A stretch of 64,000 nt of DNA, from positions 10,431 through 74,430 of the forward strand of contig JBKHAH010000004.1 of NCBI GenBank assembly GCA_046542995.1, written 5' to 3'. This DNA comes from Perlabentimonas sp046542995 (lineage in GTDB: Bacteria > Bacteroidota > Bacteroidia > Bacteroidales > Tenuifilaceae). The position numbers were made by a program, and so were the translations under genes. The notes under the pieces were generated by a model. It was not told the DNA's origin. It saw only the letters and a program-made list of their open reading frames with translations, and did no database searches. Shown here piece after piece: positions 43,713 through 53,255 of the stretch (positions within the stretch are counted from its first letter, which is position 1; the number at the start of each line of letters is the position of its first letter).

Positions 43713-44882
43713 TTGTTTTTTAATATAATTAGCATTGATGTGGATACTTTTTTCTATGAATCAACCATATACGAATTAGCACTATTTATCGTTTTTTCGT
43801 TTTTTCTGCTTGTTCAGCTTTTTTACTACTTAGTTGTATTTATTCGGGTGCCTATTTGTAATCGGAAAAAGCCGACTTCAAAAAATCATAAGGTGCCAGT
43901 TTCCATTGTTATTTGTGCACGCAACGAGGAGGAAAACCTGAGTAATTTTCTGCCCCATGTTCTTGAGCAGGATTACCCTGATTACGAGGTGGTTGTAGTA
44001 AACGATTGCTCCCACGACGATACCGATATGGTTTTAAAACGTTTTTTGCAGAAGTATAAGCATCTTAAAGTTACTACCATTAAAAAGGATGATAAATTCA
44101 TTCATGGAAAAAAGCTGGCACTAACCATAGGAATAAAAGCAGCAAAGTATGATTGGCTATTACTAACCGATGCCGATTGCAAACCGCAAGGTTCTGAGTG
44201 GCTGGCCTCAATGGCACAGGAATTCCATAGTCCTAACGAGGTTGTATTAGGTTATGGCGGGTATATTCAGGAGAACGGTTTTTTAAACAAGCTTATAAGG
44301 TTTGATGCTTTTTTTATTGCAGTGCAATATTTAAGCTTTGCGCTTATTGGCAAGCCATATATGGGAGTTGGGAGAAATCTCGCATACAAAAAGGAGCTTT
44401 TTTTCAAAAATAAAGGTTTTGCTTCACATGCTTCACTTACATCCGGAGATGACGACTTGTTCATACACCAAGTAGCAAAAAAAAGCAATACTTCAGTTAT
44501 TTATAACAAGGAGGCTCAAACTAGGTCAAAAGCGCAAAGAACTTTTTCTGGCTGGTTAATGCAGAAAAAAAGACACCTTACAACCAGCCCTCATTATAAA
44601 AAAGGGGTAAAGTTTTTACTTGGCCTAGAACCCTTGTCAAGAATCATTTTTTGGATTTCAGGTATTATTCTAATAGGCATACAGTTCTATCCCTATATTA
44701 TTGGCGGGCTTATTCTGTTTAGACTTATTATTATGAGCGTAATACTAAAAATTGCCATGAATCGTTTGAACGAAAGGAAAATATTTTTACTTTCGTTGTT
44801 ATATGATTTATTTTCACCCATTTTTTATAGTATGCTCATGGTGGCTAATCGATTTAAGAAAACGAAGAAAAGATGGATTTAG
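43713..44882 (+). CDS. Membrane glycosyltransferase, GT2 family
   Basis: A protein of up to 389 residues. The start is TTG at 43713 or GTG at 43740; no in-frame ATG is available. One helix lies near residues 20-45, then the GT-A domain begins with PVSIVICARNEEENLSNFLP. The donor-binding Asp is in VVVVNDCSHDD, the DxD-like site is LLTDADCKPQ and the acceptor region is SLTSGDDDLFIHQ. A QxxRW-like segment is present as QKKRHLTTS. Two or three helices end it. It likely builds an envelope glycan. It overlaps the sigma-factor gene by ten bases. Confidence 0.88.
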   Translation: MFFNIISIDVDTFFYESTIYELALFIVFSFFLLVQLFYYLVVFIRVPICNRKKPTSKNHKVPVSIVICARNEEENLSNFLPHVLEQDYPDYEVVVVNDCSHDDTDMVLKRFLQKYKHLKVTTIKKDDKFIHGKKLALTIGIKAAKYDWLLLTDADCKPQGSEWLASMAQEFHSPNEVVLGYGGYIQENGFLNKLIRFDAFFIAVQYLSFALIGKPYMGVGRNLAYKKELFFKNKGFASHASLTSGDDDLFIHQVAKKSNTSVIYNKEAQTRSKAQRTFSGWLMQKKRHLTTSPHYKKGVKFLLGLEPLSRIIFWISGIILIGIQFYPYIIGGLILFRLIIMSVILKIAMNRLNERKIFLLSLLYDLFSPIFYSMLMVANRFKKTKKRWI

Positions 44883-45484
44883 GCACCAACCTTTCAGATA
44901 AGGCAAAACATGATCTCCTGCTTGTGGGAAAGGCGGTAGAAGGCGACCAGAAAGCCTATGCTGAACTGCTTGAACGCTACAGAGATGCTATATATTTCAT
45001 GCTTCTAAAGATGGTAAATAACAAGAGCGACGCGGAAGATTTAACTATAGAAGCATTCGGGAAAGCGTTTAAAAGCATTCATCAGTACACGCCAAACTAT
45101 GCCTTTAGCACATGGCTGTTTAAGATAGCATCAAACAATTGCATTGATTTTATTCGCAAGCGAAAAGCAAACCTAATATCAATAGACCAGCCAAATGAGG
45201 ATGCTGAAGGCGTTCCATCAACACCCGCAACAAATTTGCAGTCGGGAAACCTCGATCCTGAAGAAACACTGATAAAGGAGCAGAATATTTTGCTGATAAA
45301 ATCCGTTGTTTCTAAGTTAAAGCCAAGATATAGGAAGCTAGTGGAGCTCCGTTATTTCAAAGAGTATTCATACGAAGAAATATCAGATGAGTTGTCTTTG
45401 CCATTAGGAACAGTTAAAGCTCAGCTATTCCGTGCAAGGGAGCTACTGTTTAATATACTCTCGAACAGCCCTCATAAGCCCTAA
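44873..45484 (+). CDS. ECF-type RNA polymerase sigma factor
   Basis: A 203-residue sigma-70-family protein. Region 2 includes YRDAIYFMLLKMVNNKSDAEDLTIEAFGKAF and FSTWLFKIASNNCIDFIRKRK (the -10 contact and core-binding surface). Region 4 includes KLVELRYFKEYSYEEISDEL and LPLGTVKAQLFRARELL (the helix-turn-helix). Regions 1 and 3 are missing, as in ECF sigmas. No anti-sigma gene is adjacent. It is translationally coupled to the upstream glycosyltransferase and followed by rsmG four bases later. Confidence 0.93.
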   Translation: MDLGTNLSDKAKHDLLLVGKAVEGDQKAYAELLERYRDAIYFMLLKMVNNKSDAEDLTIEAFGKAFKSIHQYTPNYAFSTWLFKIASNNCIDFIRKRKANLISIDQPNEDAEGVPSTPATNLQSGNLDPEETLIKEQNILLIKSVVSKLKPRYRKLVELRYFKEYSYEEISDELSLPLGTVKAQLFRARELLFNILSNSPHKP

Positions 45485-45488
45485 TTCT

Positions 45489-46109
45489 ATGGAAGAAATA
45501 GTTAAGTATTTTCCAGAGCTTACTAGTTCACAAAGGGAAAAGTTTCAGCAGTTACCTGAACTTTATAGGGATTGGAATGCTAAGATTAATGTTATCTCCC
45601 GCAAGGATATTGATAAACTCAACGTTCATCATATTCTTCATTCATTAGCGATTGCCAAGGTAATATCATTTGCTAAGGGTACAAGGGTTATTGATTTAGG
45701 AACTGGTGGAGGATTCCCTGGTATTCCGCTTGCAATAATTTTTCCTGAGGTGTCCTTTCATTTGGTTGACTCGGTTGGTAAAAAGATTACCGTTACGCAA
45801 TCAGTAGCCAATTCTCTTGAGCTTGATAATGTTGTTGCAACAAAGGCAAGGGCAGAGGAAGTTAACGAGAAGTATGATTTTGTAGTAACCAGAGCTGTTG
45901 CGCCACTCCCTACTATTATGAACTGGATGCGCAGGAAGATTAGTCCTGGTGGTATTAATAATCTACCTAATGGTATTATCGCTCTTAAAGGCGGTGATAT
46001 TCGCGAGGAGCTTGCTCCGCTCGGAAAGTCTGTTCAACAATGGAAAATTTCCGATCTGTTTGAGGAGGAGTACTTTGAAGAGAAGAAGGTGGTGTTTGTG
46101 ATCAGGTAG
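45489..46109 (+). CDS. rsmG: 16S rRNA (guanine-N7)-methyltransferase RsmG
   Basis: A 206-residue SAM-dependent methyltransferase that modifies G527 of 16S rRNA. ATG 45489 gives MEEIVKYFPELTSSQREKFQQL; the longer reading from 45432 would overlap the sigma gene. Family motifs are INVISRKDIDKLNVHHILHSL, DLGTGGGFPGIPLAI (SAM site) and FVVTRAVAPLP, ending with KVVFVIR. It lies four bases after the sigma gene, the only evidence for co-transcription. Confidence 0.94.
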   Translation: MEEIVKYFPELTSSQREKFQQLPELYRDWNAKINVISRKDIDKLNVHHILHSLAIAKVISFAKGTRVIDLGTGGGFPGIPLAIIFPEVSFHLVDSVGKKITVTQSVANSLELDNVVATKARAEEVNEKYDFVVTRAVAPLPTIMNWMRRKISPGGINNLPNGIIALKGGDIREELAPLGKSVQQWKISDLFEEEYFEEKKVVFVIR

Positions 46110-46354
46110 ATAGTTGAGCACAAAGTTTTGAATTATTAATGAGCACCCATAATATTTTTGTTATGGATGTTTTGTCTTTACTTTCCCAAATTCATACGCA
46201 AGTATATGTGATTAGTGTGGCTTTATGCTTTCTCTGCGAGGTTATGGTTAGTCTTTTTGAGGACACTTAACCCAAATTTGTAATTGGTCGCTTGTTTCAA
46301 ATGATAGGGTAAGGGAAATGTTATACCCATTTTATTAACACAAAATAACCATGT
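46110..46354. other. Gene-poor stretch after rsmG
   Basis: No convincing gene. A 35-codon ORF (46163-46270) is hydrophobic but has no recognisable family. No terminator was found after rsmG. Confidence 0.3.
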
Positions 46355-46642
46355 ATGCAAATAAAAAACCTTCTTAAAACTCTAACGCAAATGGCCGATT
46401 TGATTGAGAGTCTGAGTGCTGGCACTCCCAATGATTTTGCCATTCGTAAGGTGTAGCCGATAGAACCATTCAGAACTACATTAGCCTGCTCCGATGAGTG
46501 GGGCGATATTGCTTACTCTGTAAAATTGCAAACCTCTTACTTGAAGCCCCAGCCAAGTTTCGTTTGGGATTTGAACCTTGAGCCAATTTCGTACTACCTG
46601 AGAGTGATAGATTATCATAAAATGAAATTCATGAATGATTGA
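46355..46642 (+). pseudogene. Short frame interrupted by one in-frame TAG
   Basis: From ATG 46355 a frame of 95 codons runs to TGA 46640-46642, broken only by TAG at 46454-46456. The first part reads MQIKNLLKTLTQMADLIESL and the second includes PQPSFVWDLNLEPISYYLRV, which look like real protein in composition. No family was recognised. The single stop suggests a decayed gene or fragment. Chance is possible given its shortness. Confidence 0.4.
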
Positions 46643-46750
46643 CTGGTAGTACGCCTATCTTGTTCGCAGAAATTGTATGCCCTCGTTTAAAAGTGTTGTT
46701 AAACATATTGTGATTTCAGTAAACGTAAATAACAATTTTGTGTAATTTTT

Positions 46751-46758
46751 TATTTTTG
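46751..46758 (+). promoter_or_regulatory. Putative -7 box for the two beta-barrel genes
   Basis: TATTTTTG matches TAnnTTTG, about 100 bases before the ATG at 46858. Confidence 0.4.
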
Positions 46759-46857
46759 TTTACCAAATCACCCTAAAGGCGCCAAGGGTATTTTTTTCCT
46801 TTGAATTGAAAACTAAAAACAATTAATCTACTAAAAACAAATTTTTTATTAGTTAAT

Positions 46858-47520
46858 ATGGCAAAAATTATATTTTCTCTCCTGTTATGCTTCCTAAGCG
46901 CAATCAACTTATTGGCTGCTGAGAAGTTAGATAGCCTAAATGTTTCTTTTTCAATATTCCGCAGAGTGGATTTTAGTGATAGTTTTACACACTATAAAAC
47001 AGCAGATATGAAAGATAACCAAAGGCTGAAAGCCCTTGGTGGAGAGTTGGTGGTTGGAACACGCTTATTTGGTGTGGGCATTCAGTACGATAAGATTGGG
47101 AGTACATTTTACAGAGAAGTTATTGCCGAACTGTCTCTTGCAGTACCCGAAATGGTAAGCGGTAATGTGGCTGGTCTATTTGTTGAGTTTCATCCTGTAA
47201 ATAAAGATAGGTTTAAGCTAAGCCTTAGGGCTGGAGCAATATATGGTAAGGCCAACTACCTAAGCTGCGTTGATGGTTATGCACACTACGAAGAGTCAAA
47301 CCTGGTATTTTGGCAAAACTATCTTGTGCATGAAAAGTACAGCTTGGGTGTTACATTTGGTTTAAATATCTCGTACAGGGTGTATAATCAGTTTTTCATT
47401 AATCTTAGCGGTAGGTTTGATGATTATAAGAATGACCATACCGACTGGGAGTATTTAAACCAAAACAATATGCCTGGAGCAATAATGATTAGCTTTGGAG
47501 TGGGATATAAGTTTAACTAA
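46858..47520 (+). CDS. Exported beta-barrel protein, unknown family
   Basis: A 220-residue protein with a signal peptide (residues 1-20, cleavage near LLAAEK). The body alternates short amphipathic strands and Gly/aromatic turns and ends GVGYKFN, a terminal strand like that of small outer-membrane barrels. Two cysteines are absent from a metal pattern. I cannot name a family. It is followed 15 bases later by a second protein of the same type, so the two likely form a pair. Confidence 0.72.
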   Translation: MAKIIFSLLLCFLSAINLLAAEKLDSLNVSFSIFRRVDFSDSFTHYKTADMKDNQRLKALGGELVVGTRLFGVGIQYDKIGSTFYREVIAELSLAVPEMVSGNVAGLFVEFHPVNKDRFKLSLRAGAIYGKANYLSCVDGYAHYEESNLVFWQNYLVHEKYSLGVTFGLNISYRVYNQFFINLSGRFDDYKNDHTDWEYLNQNNMPGAIMISFGVGYKFN

Positions 47521-47535
47521 TTAGTATAACATTTA

Positions 47536-48159
47536 ATGGCTATGTTTAAAAAAATTATTTCAGTGTTTTTTGTGCTTGGTTTAACCCTTAGCCTTACAGC
47601 TCAGGATAATATTGAATTGCAAGCAGAACCAAAGAACAATCTTTCTGTAGGCTTTGGTTACTTTAACGATATTTTTAAGCTCGAGAGTGCTAAGGAGATT
47701 TTTATTAATGGCGGAACAACCGTTAGAATTCATGGTGCAAGAATGCTCAAAAGTGGATATTATGTAAACGCTACCATTGCCTTTGCCAATTTAAACTACA
47801 ACCTTGACCAAAGGTGGGGTATTTTTGAAGGTGTAAATAATAATGAGTTTTACGGTTTGTGGGGTTTAGGCATATCAAAACCTTTTAAGTTTAAAGGGGC
47901 GCATTCAATTGAGCCTTCTTTGGGGGTGGTTTATCGTCAATGGTGGATATTGTCTCCTGATTATTGGTACCAAGACGATATGCCATATTTTGATCTAGGT
48001 TCTGGTAAATGGCATGACTTAGGTTTGCAGTTTTCTATTTCTTATCAGTATGGTTTTCAAAATGGTTTTTATATTGGCGGTATGGCTGGCAGCTATTACC
48101 TTTATGCAATAGGCATAGAGGGCTTAACACTCTCTCCTGTATTTGGTGTTAAGTTTTAG
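47536..48159 (+). CDS. Exported beta-barrel protein, unknown family (second of a pair)
   Basis: A 207-residue protein with a signal peptide (MAMFKKIISVFFVLGLTLSL, cleavage near LTAQ); an alternative ATG at 47542 changes only two residues. The mature part starts with charged strands, contains many aromatic residues (QWWILSPDYWYQD) and ends LSPVFGVKF, with the terminal Phe of an outer-membrane barrel. No family was recognised. It is similar in plan, not in close sequence, to the gene just upstream. Confidence 0.72.
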   Translation: MAMFKKIISVFFVLGLTLSLTAQDNIELQAEPKNNLSVGFGYFNDIFKLESAKEIFINGGTTVRIHGARMLKSGYYVNATIAFANLNYNLDQRWGIFEGVNNNEFYGLWGLGISKPFKFKGAHSIEPSLGVVYRQWWILSPDYWYQDDMPYFDLGSGKWHDLGLQFSISYQYGFQNGFYIGGMAGSYYLYAIGIEGLTLSPVFGVKF

Positions 48160-48291
48160 ATGCTATTAGGATTAATGCTCAAGCATTGATGACAATTATA
48201 CTAGAGCATCAAATTATGAATTCGCTTCATAAGTTTAAACTAGTAATCGCTAAAAAATCATCGTTTTTTTTTCGTCTTAAAAAAACTTTTA

Positions 48292-48299
48292 TATCTTTG
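48292..48299 (+). promoter_or_regulatory. Putative -7 box for rpmH
   Basis: TATCTTTG matches TAnnTTTG, 74 bases before the rpmH ATG. A T-rich stretch lies near -33. Confidence 0.55.
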
Positions 48300-48373
48300 C
48301 AAACCTAAAATAATGGGGTAGTCATTTGTTTTGACAATAAAAGCAAAGATATAAATAATTAAAGAGCATAGCG

Positions 48374-48532
48374 ATGAAAAGAACTTTCCAACCATCGAAT
48401 AGAAAGAGAAAGAATAAGCACGGATTCCGTGAGCGTATGTCAACTGCTAATGGACGCAAAGTATTGGCTTCACGCAGAGCAAAAGGTAGAAAGAGACTAA
48501 CAGTCTCAAGTGAACCTAGGCATAAAGTTTAA
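48374..48532 (+). CDS. rpmH: 50S ribosomal protein L34
   Basis: A 52-residue basic ribosomal protein running from ATG 48374 to TAA 48530. It reads MKRTFQPSNRKRKNKHGFRE at the start, the universal L34 signature, followed by RMSTANGRKVLASRRAKGRK. It is slightly longer than the 44-46 residues common elsewhere, with a C-terminal SSEPRHKV as in other Bacteroidota. rnpA does not follow it; the next gene is leftward. Confidence 0.97.
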   Translation: MKRTFQPSNRKRKNKHGFRERMSTANGRKVLASRRAKGRKRLTVSSEPRHKV

Positions 48533-48560
48533 ATAGTATATTTTTTACATACTATGTTTT

Positions 48561-48589
48561 AAAGCTGGCTTACTGCCAGCTTTTTTTTT
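48561..48589 (+). terminator. Terminator after rpmH
   Basis: A perfect 9-bp stem (AAAGCTGGC / GCCAGCTTT) with a 5-base loop and nine T. Confidence 0.9.
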
Positions 48590-48682
48590 GCATACCATCC
48601 TCATAAAAGTTTTTAGTTGAAAAAAAGAGACCAGCACAAAATGCTGGTCTCTACGGTTTTTAGTATAGTTTAGGTTTGTTGG

Positions 48683-51600
48683 TTACATTTTAACAAAGCG
48701 TTTGTTAATCGGCATCTTCTCCTCATCAATAGAGATAATGTAAACACCCTTCGATAGGTTGCTTACGTTTATATGAGAATCGACACTTTTAAGCATCTGC
48801 TTCATAACTAAGCGTCCTTGAAGATCATAGATGCGTAGTGACACATCACCTGATATTCCCTCAAGGCTAATGTTTAGCCTATCTTTAACAGGGTTAGGGT
48901 AGATGTTGTAAATCTCGCCCGCCTCACTATCAAGAGTTTCAGCAAATGGCTCTTCAATAGTAGTGGTAACTTTACTTTGTACAACATTTATGGTATAGTC
49001 TTCAACTTCACCGTAGGTGAAGGTTTCACAAGGAGTTTGCTCAGCATTGTACTTCATGCTCACGCGCATACGTGTTGTTCCTAAGTTTGCATCAGCTGGT
49101 ATAGACACATCTTCACTAAGCAGGTTGTCGCTTGAAGAAGAACCGAATGCTACACGTTCACTGGTTTCGAATTCACCATTCTGGTTAAAGTCGATCCATA
49201 CAGCCCAGTACTCAGTATAGCTGCTCCCGCTAAATCCAACCTGGAAGTTAATAGGAAGAGTTTCTCCGCGAGCAACTGTGGCCGTTTGTGAAGTGAAATC
49301 GGCATAGCCGTTATTATCACCAGAAACATTGTCAATCTCATCAAATTTCACACGTTCAATCCATTCGTAGCTAGAGTTATTACCCTTGCTATCGCAGTAC
49401 GATACGGTTGAGTTAAGCGTAGTGAATGTTTCAATGGATGAGTATTCACTGCTGCCGTTGGCATTATTAGCGCGTACTTGCCATTCATAAACTGTTGCTG
49501 CATCTAAATCGTTAGCATTTGCAGAGGTGCCAGAAACGTTAGAGGTGTTCCATGCGCCACCTTCCTGACGGAACTGAACGTCGTAAGAGGTTGCATCAGC
49601 TGAGGCATCCCAACTTAGAGTTGCGCTGTTAGTAGTTATGTCCGATGCAGAAAGTCCTGTTGGAGCGGCGGGAGGAGTAGTTGAGCCAGCAACAATTTGC
49701 ACCGTATAATCTTCAACCTCGCCATAGCTAAATGTTTCGCAAGCTTCTTGCGCACCGTTATACTTCATGCTAATGCGCATACGAGTTGTGATTGGATTAG
49801 TACCAGCGGGTATTGTAATTGTACCTGTAACAGTTGTTTTGCTCATGCTTCCAGGATCAAACATTAGATCACCTGAATCGAAGGTAGCATTACCGTTAAG
49901 GTCAACCCAAATCTTCCAGTACTCGTTATATGTGCTGCTAGCAAAACCAGGAACTAAGCTTAAGTCGTAAGTTTTACCAGCTTCCAGGGTGATAACCTTA
50001 TCGGTAAAGTCGGAGTAGCCTGCAGCATCGGAACTGTTTGTGAAATCGCCAATGGTTACGCTGCTAATCCACTCGTAAGACGAGTTGTTTCCTTTAGACT
50101 CGCAGTAGGTAGCACCGCTTTCCTCTTCTGTTGTGAATGAAGCGATGGAAGAGTAGCTGCTTGAGCCAGCATCGTTTTTGGCACGTACTTGCCATTCGTA
50201 AGTTGTACCTGAGTTAAGGTCGTTGGCATCAGTAGAGGTACCTGTAACATTGCTTGTACTCCATGACCCACCTTCCTGACGGAGTTGAACATCGTAAGAA
50301 TCAGCATCGGTAGAAGCGTTCCAGTTAAGGGTTGCGCTGTTAGTGGTGATGCTGTTTGTTGTTAGGCCTGTTGGTGTTGCTGGTGGCTCCTGAGTTTCCT
50401 CTTCTGTTGTAAATGAATCGATGGAAGAGTAGCTGCTTGAGCCAGCATCGTTTTTGGCACGTACTTGCCATTCGTAAGTTGTACCTGAGTTAAGGTCGTT
50501 GGCATCAGTAGAGGTACCTGTAACATTGCTTGTACTCCATGACCCACCTTCCTGACGGAACTGAACATCGTAAGAATCAGCATCAGAAGAAGCGTTCCAG
50601 TTGAGGGTTGCGCTGTTTGTGGTGATATTGGTCGTGGTTAAGCCTGTAGGTGTTGCTGGTGGCTGTTCAGTTGCAGAAACAATCTCTACAGTATAGTCTT
50701 CAACCTCACCGTATGAGAATGCCTCACAGGCAGTTTGTTCTCCGTTATACTTCATGCTTACACGCAAGCGGGTTGTTGTTGGCTCGGTGCCCTCAGGTAT
50801 GGTAATTGTACCTGTAACGGTTGTATTACTCATGCTACCTGAGTCAAACATTAAGTCGTCCGTATCGAATGACATGGTATTATTTAGGTCAACCCAAATC
50901 TTCCAGTATTCATTGTAACTGCTGTTTGAGAACTCAGGAGTAAGGCTGATGTTGTAAGTTTTACCAGCTTCAAGCGTTATTACCTTATCAGTAAAGTCAG
51001 TGTATCCTGCGGCATCAGAACTATTGGTGAAATCGCCAATTGTTACGCTGCTAATCCATTCGTAAGACGAGTCATTCCCTTTAGATTCGCAGTAGCTGGC
51101 TCCGCTTTCCTCCTCGGTTGTAAAGTTGGCAACAGTTGAGTATGGGCTGGTTCCATCGGAATTTTTGGCAGCTACTTGGAATTCGTAGGTTGTGTTTGGA
51201 TTTAAATCAGAAACATTAGCGCTTGTGTTTGAAACGTTGCTAGTGCTCCACGATTCACCTTGCTCACGGAACTGAACATCATAGGATGTTGCTCCGCTAG
51301 AGGCATTCCAGTTAAGCGTAGCGCTGGTTTCGGTAATATTGGTAGCCTCTAGTCCAGTAGGAGTTGAAGGAGCCTCGCCTCCGCCACCGCCACCAATCAT
51401 TTGTTGTAATGCAACTAGCGCTTTTTCAGCGTTTAGGCGTCCGCTACCAAGTTGACCTGTGTAATTTGAATTAAGAGAGTAATGATCATCAACATTGTCA
51501 ACAAGAAGGTTCCAAACCTGAGTGCGCGTTAAAGTTTCCCCATTACGGTTTGCGTAGGAAGCTAAAAGTGCTGCAACACCTGATACGTGTGGGCAAGCCA

Positions 51601-52894
51601 TTGATGTTCCTTGGTAGTATCCGTAAGAACTTCCGGCCAATGTGCTTAGTACACCACCTGGATCGTTGCTGTAGCTTTGCTCTCCGCCGGGAGCAGAAAT
51701 ATGTACCCAAGAACCATAGTTTGAGTAGTTAGCTCTTACATCCTTATTGTTAGTTGATGCAACGGACATTGCTTCACTGTAGTAGCCAGGCCACCATTCA
51801 CCGTCGTCGTTATCGTTTCCTGCTGCAAAAATGGTAATGCCACCGTTCATTACATCACCACCACCATTTTCGTTAAAGTAGTCAATTCCATCAATCTCAT
51901 TCTCTTGGTAAACACCTGCCGAGCCGTATCCCCAGCTGTTCTGAGAAATAGCAGCACCGTTATCAGCAGCGTAGGTCATCATGCCCAGTACGCTAAGACC
52001 ATGGTTGCCATTGAATAGATCTATTGACATGATTTGTGCGCCATCACCAGAACCACTACCACCAGCAACCCCAGCAACACCAGTGCCGTTGTTTGTAACT
52101 GCTGCTACTGTACCGGCTACGTGCGTACCGTGGTTACCTGCGTTTGTGCTTGTGCCATCTGGTCCAATTGTAGACCACATATTGGCTTGGATATCAGGGT
52201 GGTCGTGCTGTACTCCTTCGTCAATAATTGCTACAATAACATTAGAGTTACCTTTTTCAATTTCCCAAGCTTCTGGAAGATCAATATCTTTATCGGAAGT
52301 TCCACCATTCTGTCCAGTATTATTGTAATGCCACTGATCGTTGTATTGTGGATCATTGGGAGTCCACTTGGTGCTTTTTGAACTTTTATCTTCTACATTT
52401 GTCACCTTAGGTTCAGCATGGCCAATTAGCCTTTTCTTATAAACAGGTTCAGCAACATCAATCTCATCAAGGCTTGCGAATTTTTCTACCAATTCCTTGA
52501 TGTTTGCTTTCTCATCAACCTCAATTTCAAACCAAAGATGAAAACCCCATGCTTTATGACGTTCCCGATACTGTGCTGATTTGGATGATTTTTCGTAAAG
52601 ACCATGTAGTAATGGCTTGTACTGGATTGCGCCAGCTTTTTGGTTAAGTGCATCAACACTTTTAATGCCAGTAACAACAAATGCATTCTTCTCAGCCTTA
52701 GTTAAAGTTTTAGGGATGGACTTTTCCATTGACACCGCAAACTTAACCTGTAATTTTCCGGGCTCGTACGCATCGGTTGGTACTTTGCTTAAATCAATTT
52801 CTGGTCTCTCGCCTTTTACAACATTATGCCCATTTTGAGCAAAGGTCCAAGTTGTAATAAGAGCAAACAATAGAATAGATAAAAACTTTCTCAT
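48683..52894 (-). CDS. Secreted subtilase (S8) with FN3 and GEVED domains and T9SS sorting domain
   Basis: A 1403-residue extracellular serine protease. ATG 52894 is preferred: it opens with a signal peptide (MRKFLSILLFALITTWTFAQ), whereas the reading to 52966 adds 24 unlikely residues. A prodomain (about 21-170) precedes the peptidase with D225 in VAIIDEGVQ, H255 in NHGTHVAG, N360 in AAGND and S431 in GTSMACPHVSG. After a Gly run come FN3, GEVED, FN3, FN3, GEVED, FN3, GEVED, then a C-terminal sorting domain (IYNIYPNPVKDRL ... KGVYIISI) for type IX secretion. No T9SS genes are in the window. Substrate unknown; it is likely a nutrient-degrading enzyme. Confidence 0.95.
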   Translation of the reverse strand: MRKFLSILLFALITTWTFAQNGHNVVKGERPEIDLSKVPTDAYEPGKLQVKFAVSMEKSIPKTLTKAEKNAFVVTGIKSVDALNQKAGAIQYKPLLHGLYEKSSKSAQYRERHKAWGFHLWFEIEVDEKANIKELVEKFASLDEIDVAEPVYKKRLIGHAEPKVTNVEDKSSKSTKWTPNDPQYNDQWHYNNTGQNGGTSDKDIDLPEAWEIEKGNSNVIVAIIDEGVQHDHPDIQANMWSTIGPDGTSTNAGNHGTHVAGTVAAVTNNGTGVAGVAGGSGSGDGAQIMSIDLFNGNHGLSVLGMMTYAADNGAAISQNSWGYGSAGVYQENEIDGIDYFNENGGGDVMNGGITIFAAGNDNDDGEWWPGYYSEAMSVASTNNKDVRANYSNYGSWVHISAPGGEQSYSNDPGGVLSTLAGSSYGYYQGTSMACPHVSGVAALLASYANRNGETLTRTQVWNLLVDNVDDHYSLNSNYTGQLGSGRLNAEKALVALQQMIGGGGGGEAPSTPTGLEATNITETSATLNWNASSGATSYDVQFREQGESWSTSNVSNTSANVSDLNPNTTYEFQVAAKNSDGTSPYSTVANFTTEEESGASYCESKGNDSSYEWISSVTIGDFTNSSDAAGYTDFTDKVITLEAGKTYNISLTPEFSNSSYNEYWKIWVDLNNTMSFDTDDLMFDSGSMSNTTVTGTITIPEGTEPTTTRLRVSMKYNGEQTACEAFSYGEVEDYTVEIVSATEQPPATPTGLTTTNITTNSATLNWNASSDADSYDVQFRQEGGSWSTSNVTGTSTDANDLNSGTTYEWQVRAKNDAGSSSYSSIDSFTTEEETQEPPATPTGLTTNSITTNSATLNWNASTDADSYDVQLRQEGGSWSTSNVTGTSTDANDLNSGTTYEWQVRAKNDAGSSSYSSIASFTTEEESGATYCESKGNNSSYEWISSVTIGDFTNSSDAAGYSDFTDKVITLEAGKTYDLSLVPGFASSTYNEYWKIWVDLNGNATFDSGDLMFDPGSMSKTTVTGTITIPAGTNPITTRMRISMKYNGAQEACETFSYGEVEDYTVQIVAGSTTPPAAPTGLSASDITTNSATLSWDASADATSYDVQFRQEGGAWNTSNVSGTSANANDLDAATVYEWQVRANNANGSSEYSSIETFTTLNSTVSYCDSKGNNSSYEWIERVKFDEIDNVSGDNNGYADFTSQTATVARGETLPINFQVGFSGSSYTEYWAVWIDFNQNGEFETSERVAFGSSSSDNLLSEDVSIPADANLGTTRMRVSMKYNAEQTPCETFTYGEVEDYTINVVQSKVTTTIEEPFAETLDSEAGEIYNIYPNPVKDRLNISLEGISGDVSLRIYDLQGRLVMKQMLKSVDSHINVSNLSKGVYIISIDEEKMPINKRFVKM
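50123..50668 (-). repeat. Two near-identical FN3 repeats inside the subtilase gene
   Basis: A 276-base (92-residue) unit occurs twice in tandem, about 50399-50668 and 50123-50392, coding the second and third FN3 domains, which differ at only a few residues. Both share TNSATLNWNAS and GTTYEWQVRAKNDAGSSSYS. Recent duplication or gene conversion is likely. The flanking FN3 copies are more diverged. Confidence 0.85.
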
Positions 52895-53255
52895 AAAAAT
52901 AGATTTTAGTTTATGAATTAGTGATTTAAAAAAATATGCTCTAAAGCATTTTTTTGTTGCTCGCAATCTAGTTAAATATAAAAAACGATTGCAAGTTTAT
53001 AGACAAACAGCTTGATTTTATCGACATACAACAGTTTGCATAGAAAAAGCATGATAAAAGTTTAGAGTAGTATTCTAAATATAAAGTTAAATAAGTATCA
53101 ATAAACGAGTTGTTATTGTTATGGGGTTCTTTAAATGATTGTAAATATGTGAGCATAGTTTTTCAATGACTTTTGTGGGCTTAGTTATGGCTATTTTTCT
53201 TATATTGGGCGCAATTTGCAAATGACTCCAATCCCATATATCTAGATATTACCTT
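52895..53255. other. Divergent intergenic region, nothing recognised
   Basis: About 360 A/T-rich bases between the leftward subtilase and the rightward response regulator. No ORF, exact TAnnTTTG box or strong hairpin was seen. Confidence 0.4.

Noticed and set aside
46163..46270. 35-codon hydrophobic ORF after rsmG
   Set aside because: Too short and without a recognisable pattern or ribosome-binding site.
50123..51100. CRISPR-like spaced repeats
   Set aside because: The repeats are in-frame FN3 and GEVED domain codons of the subtilase, 276 bases or longer, not short repeats with spacers.
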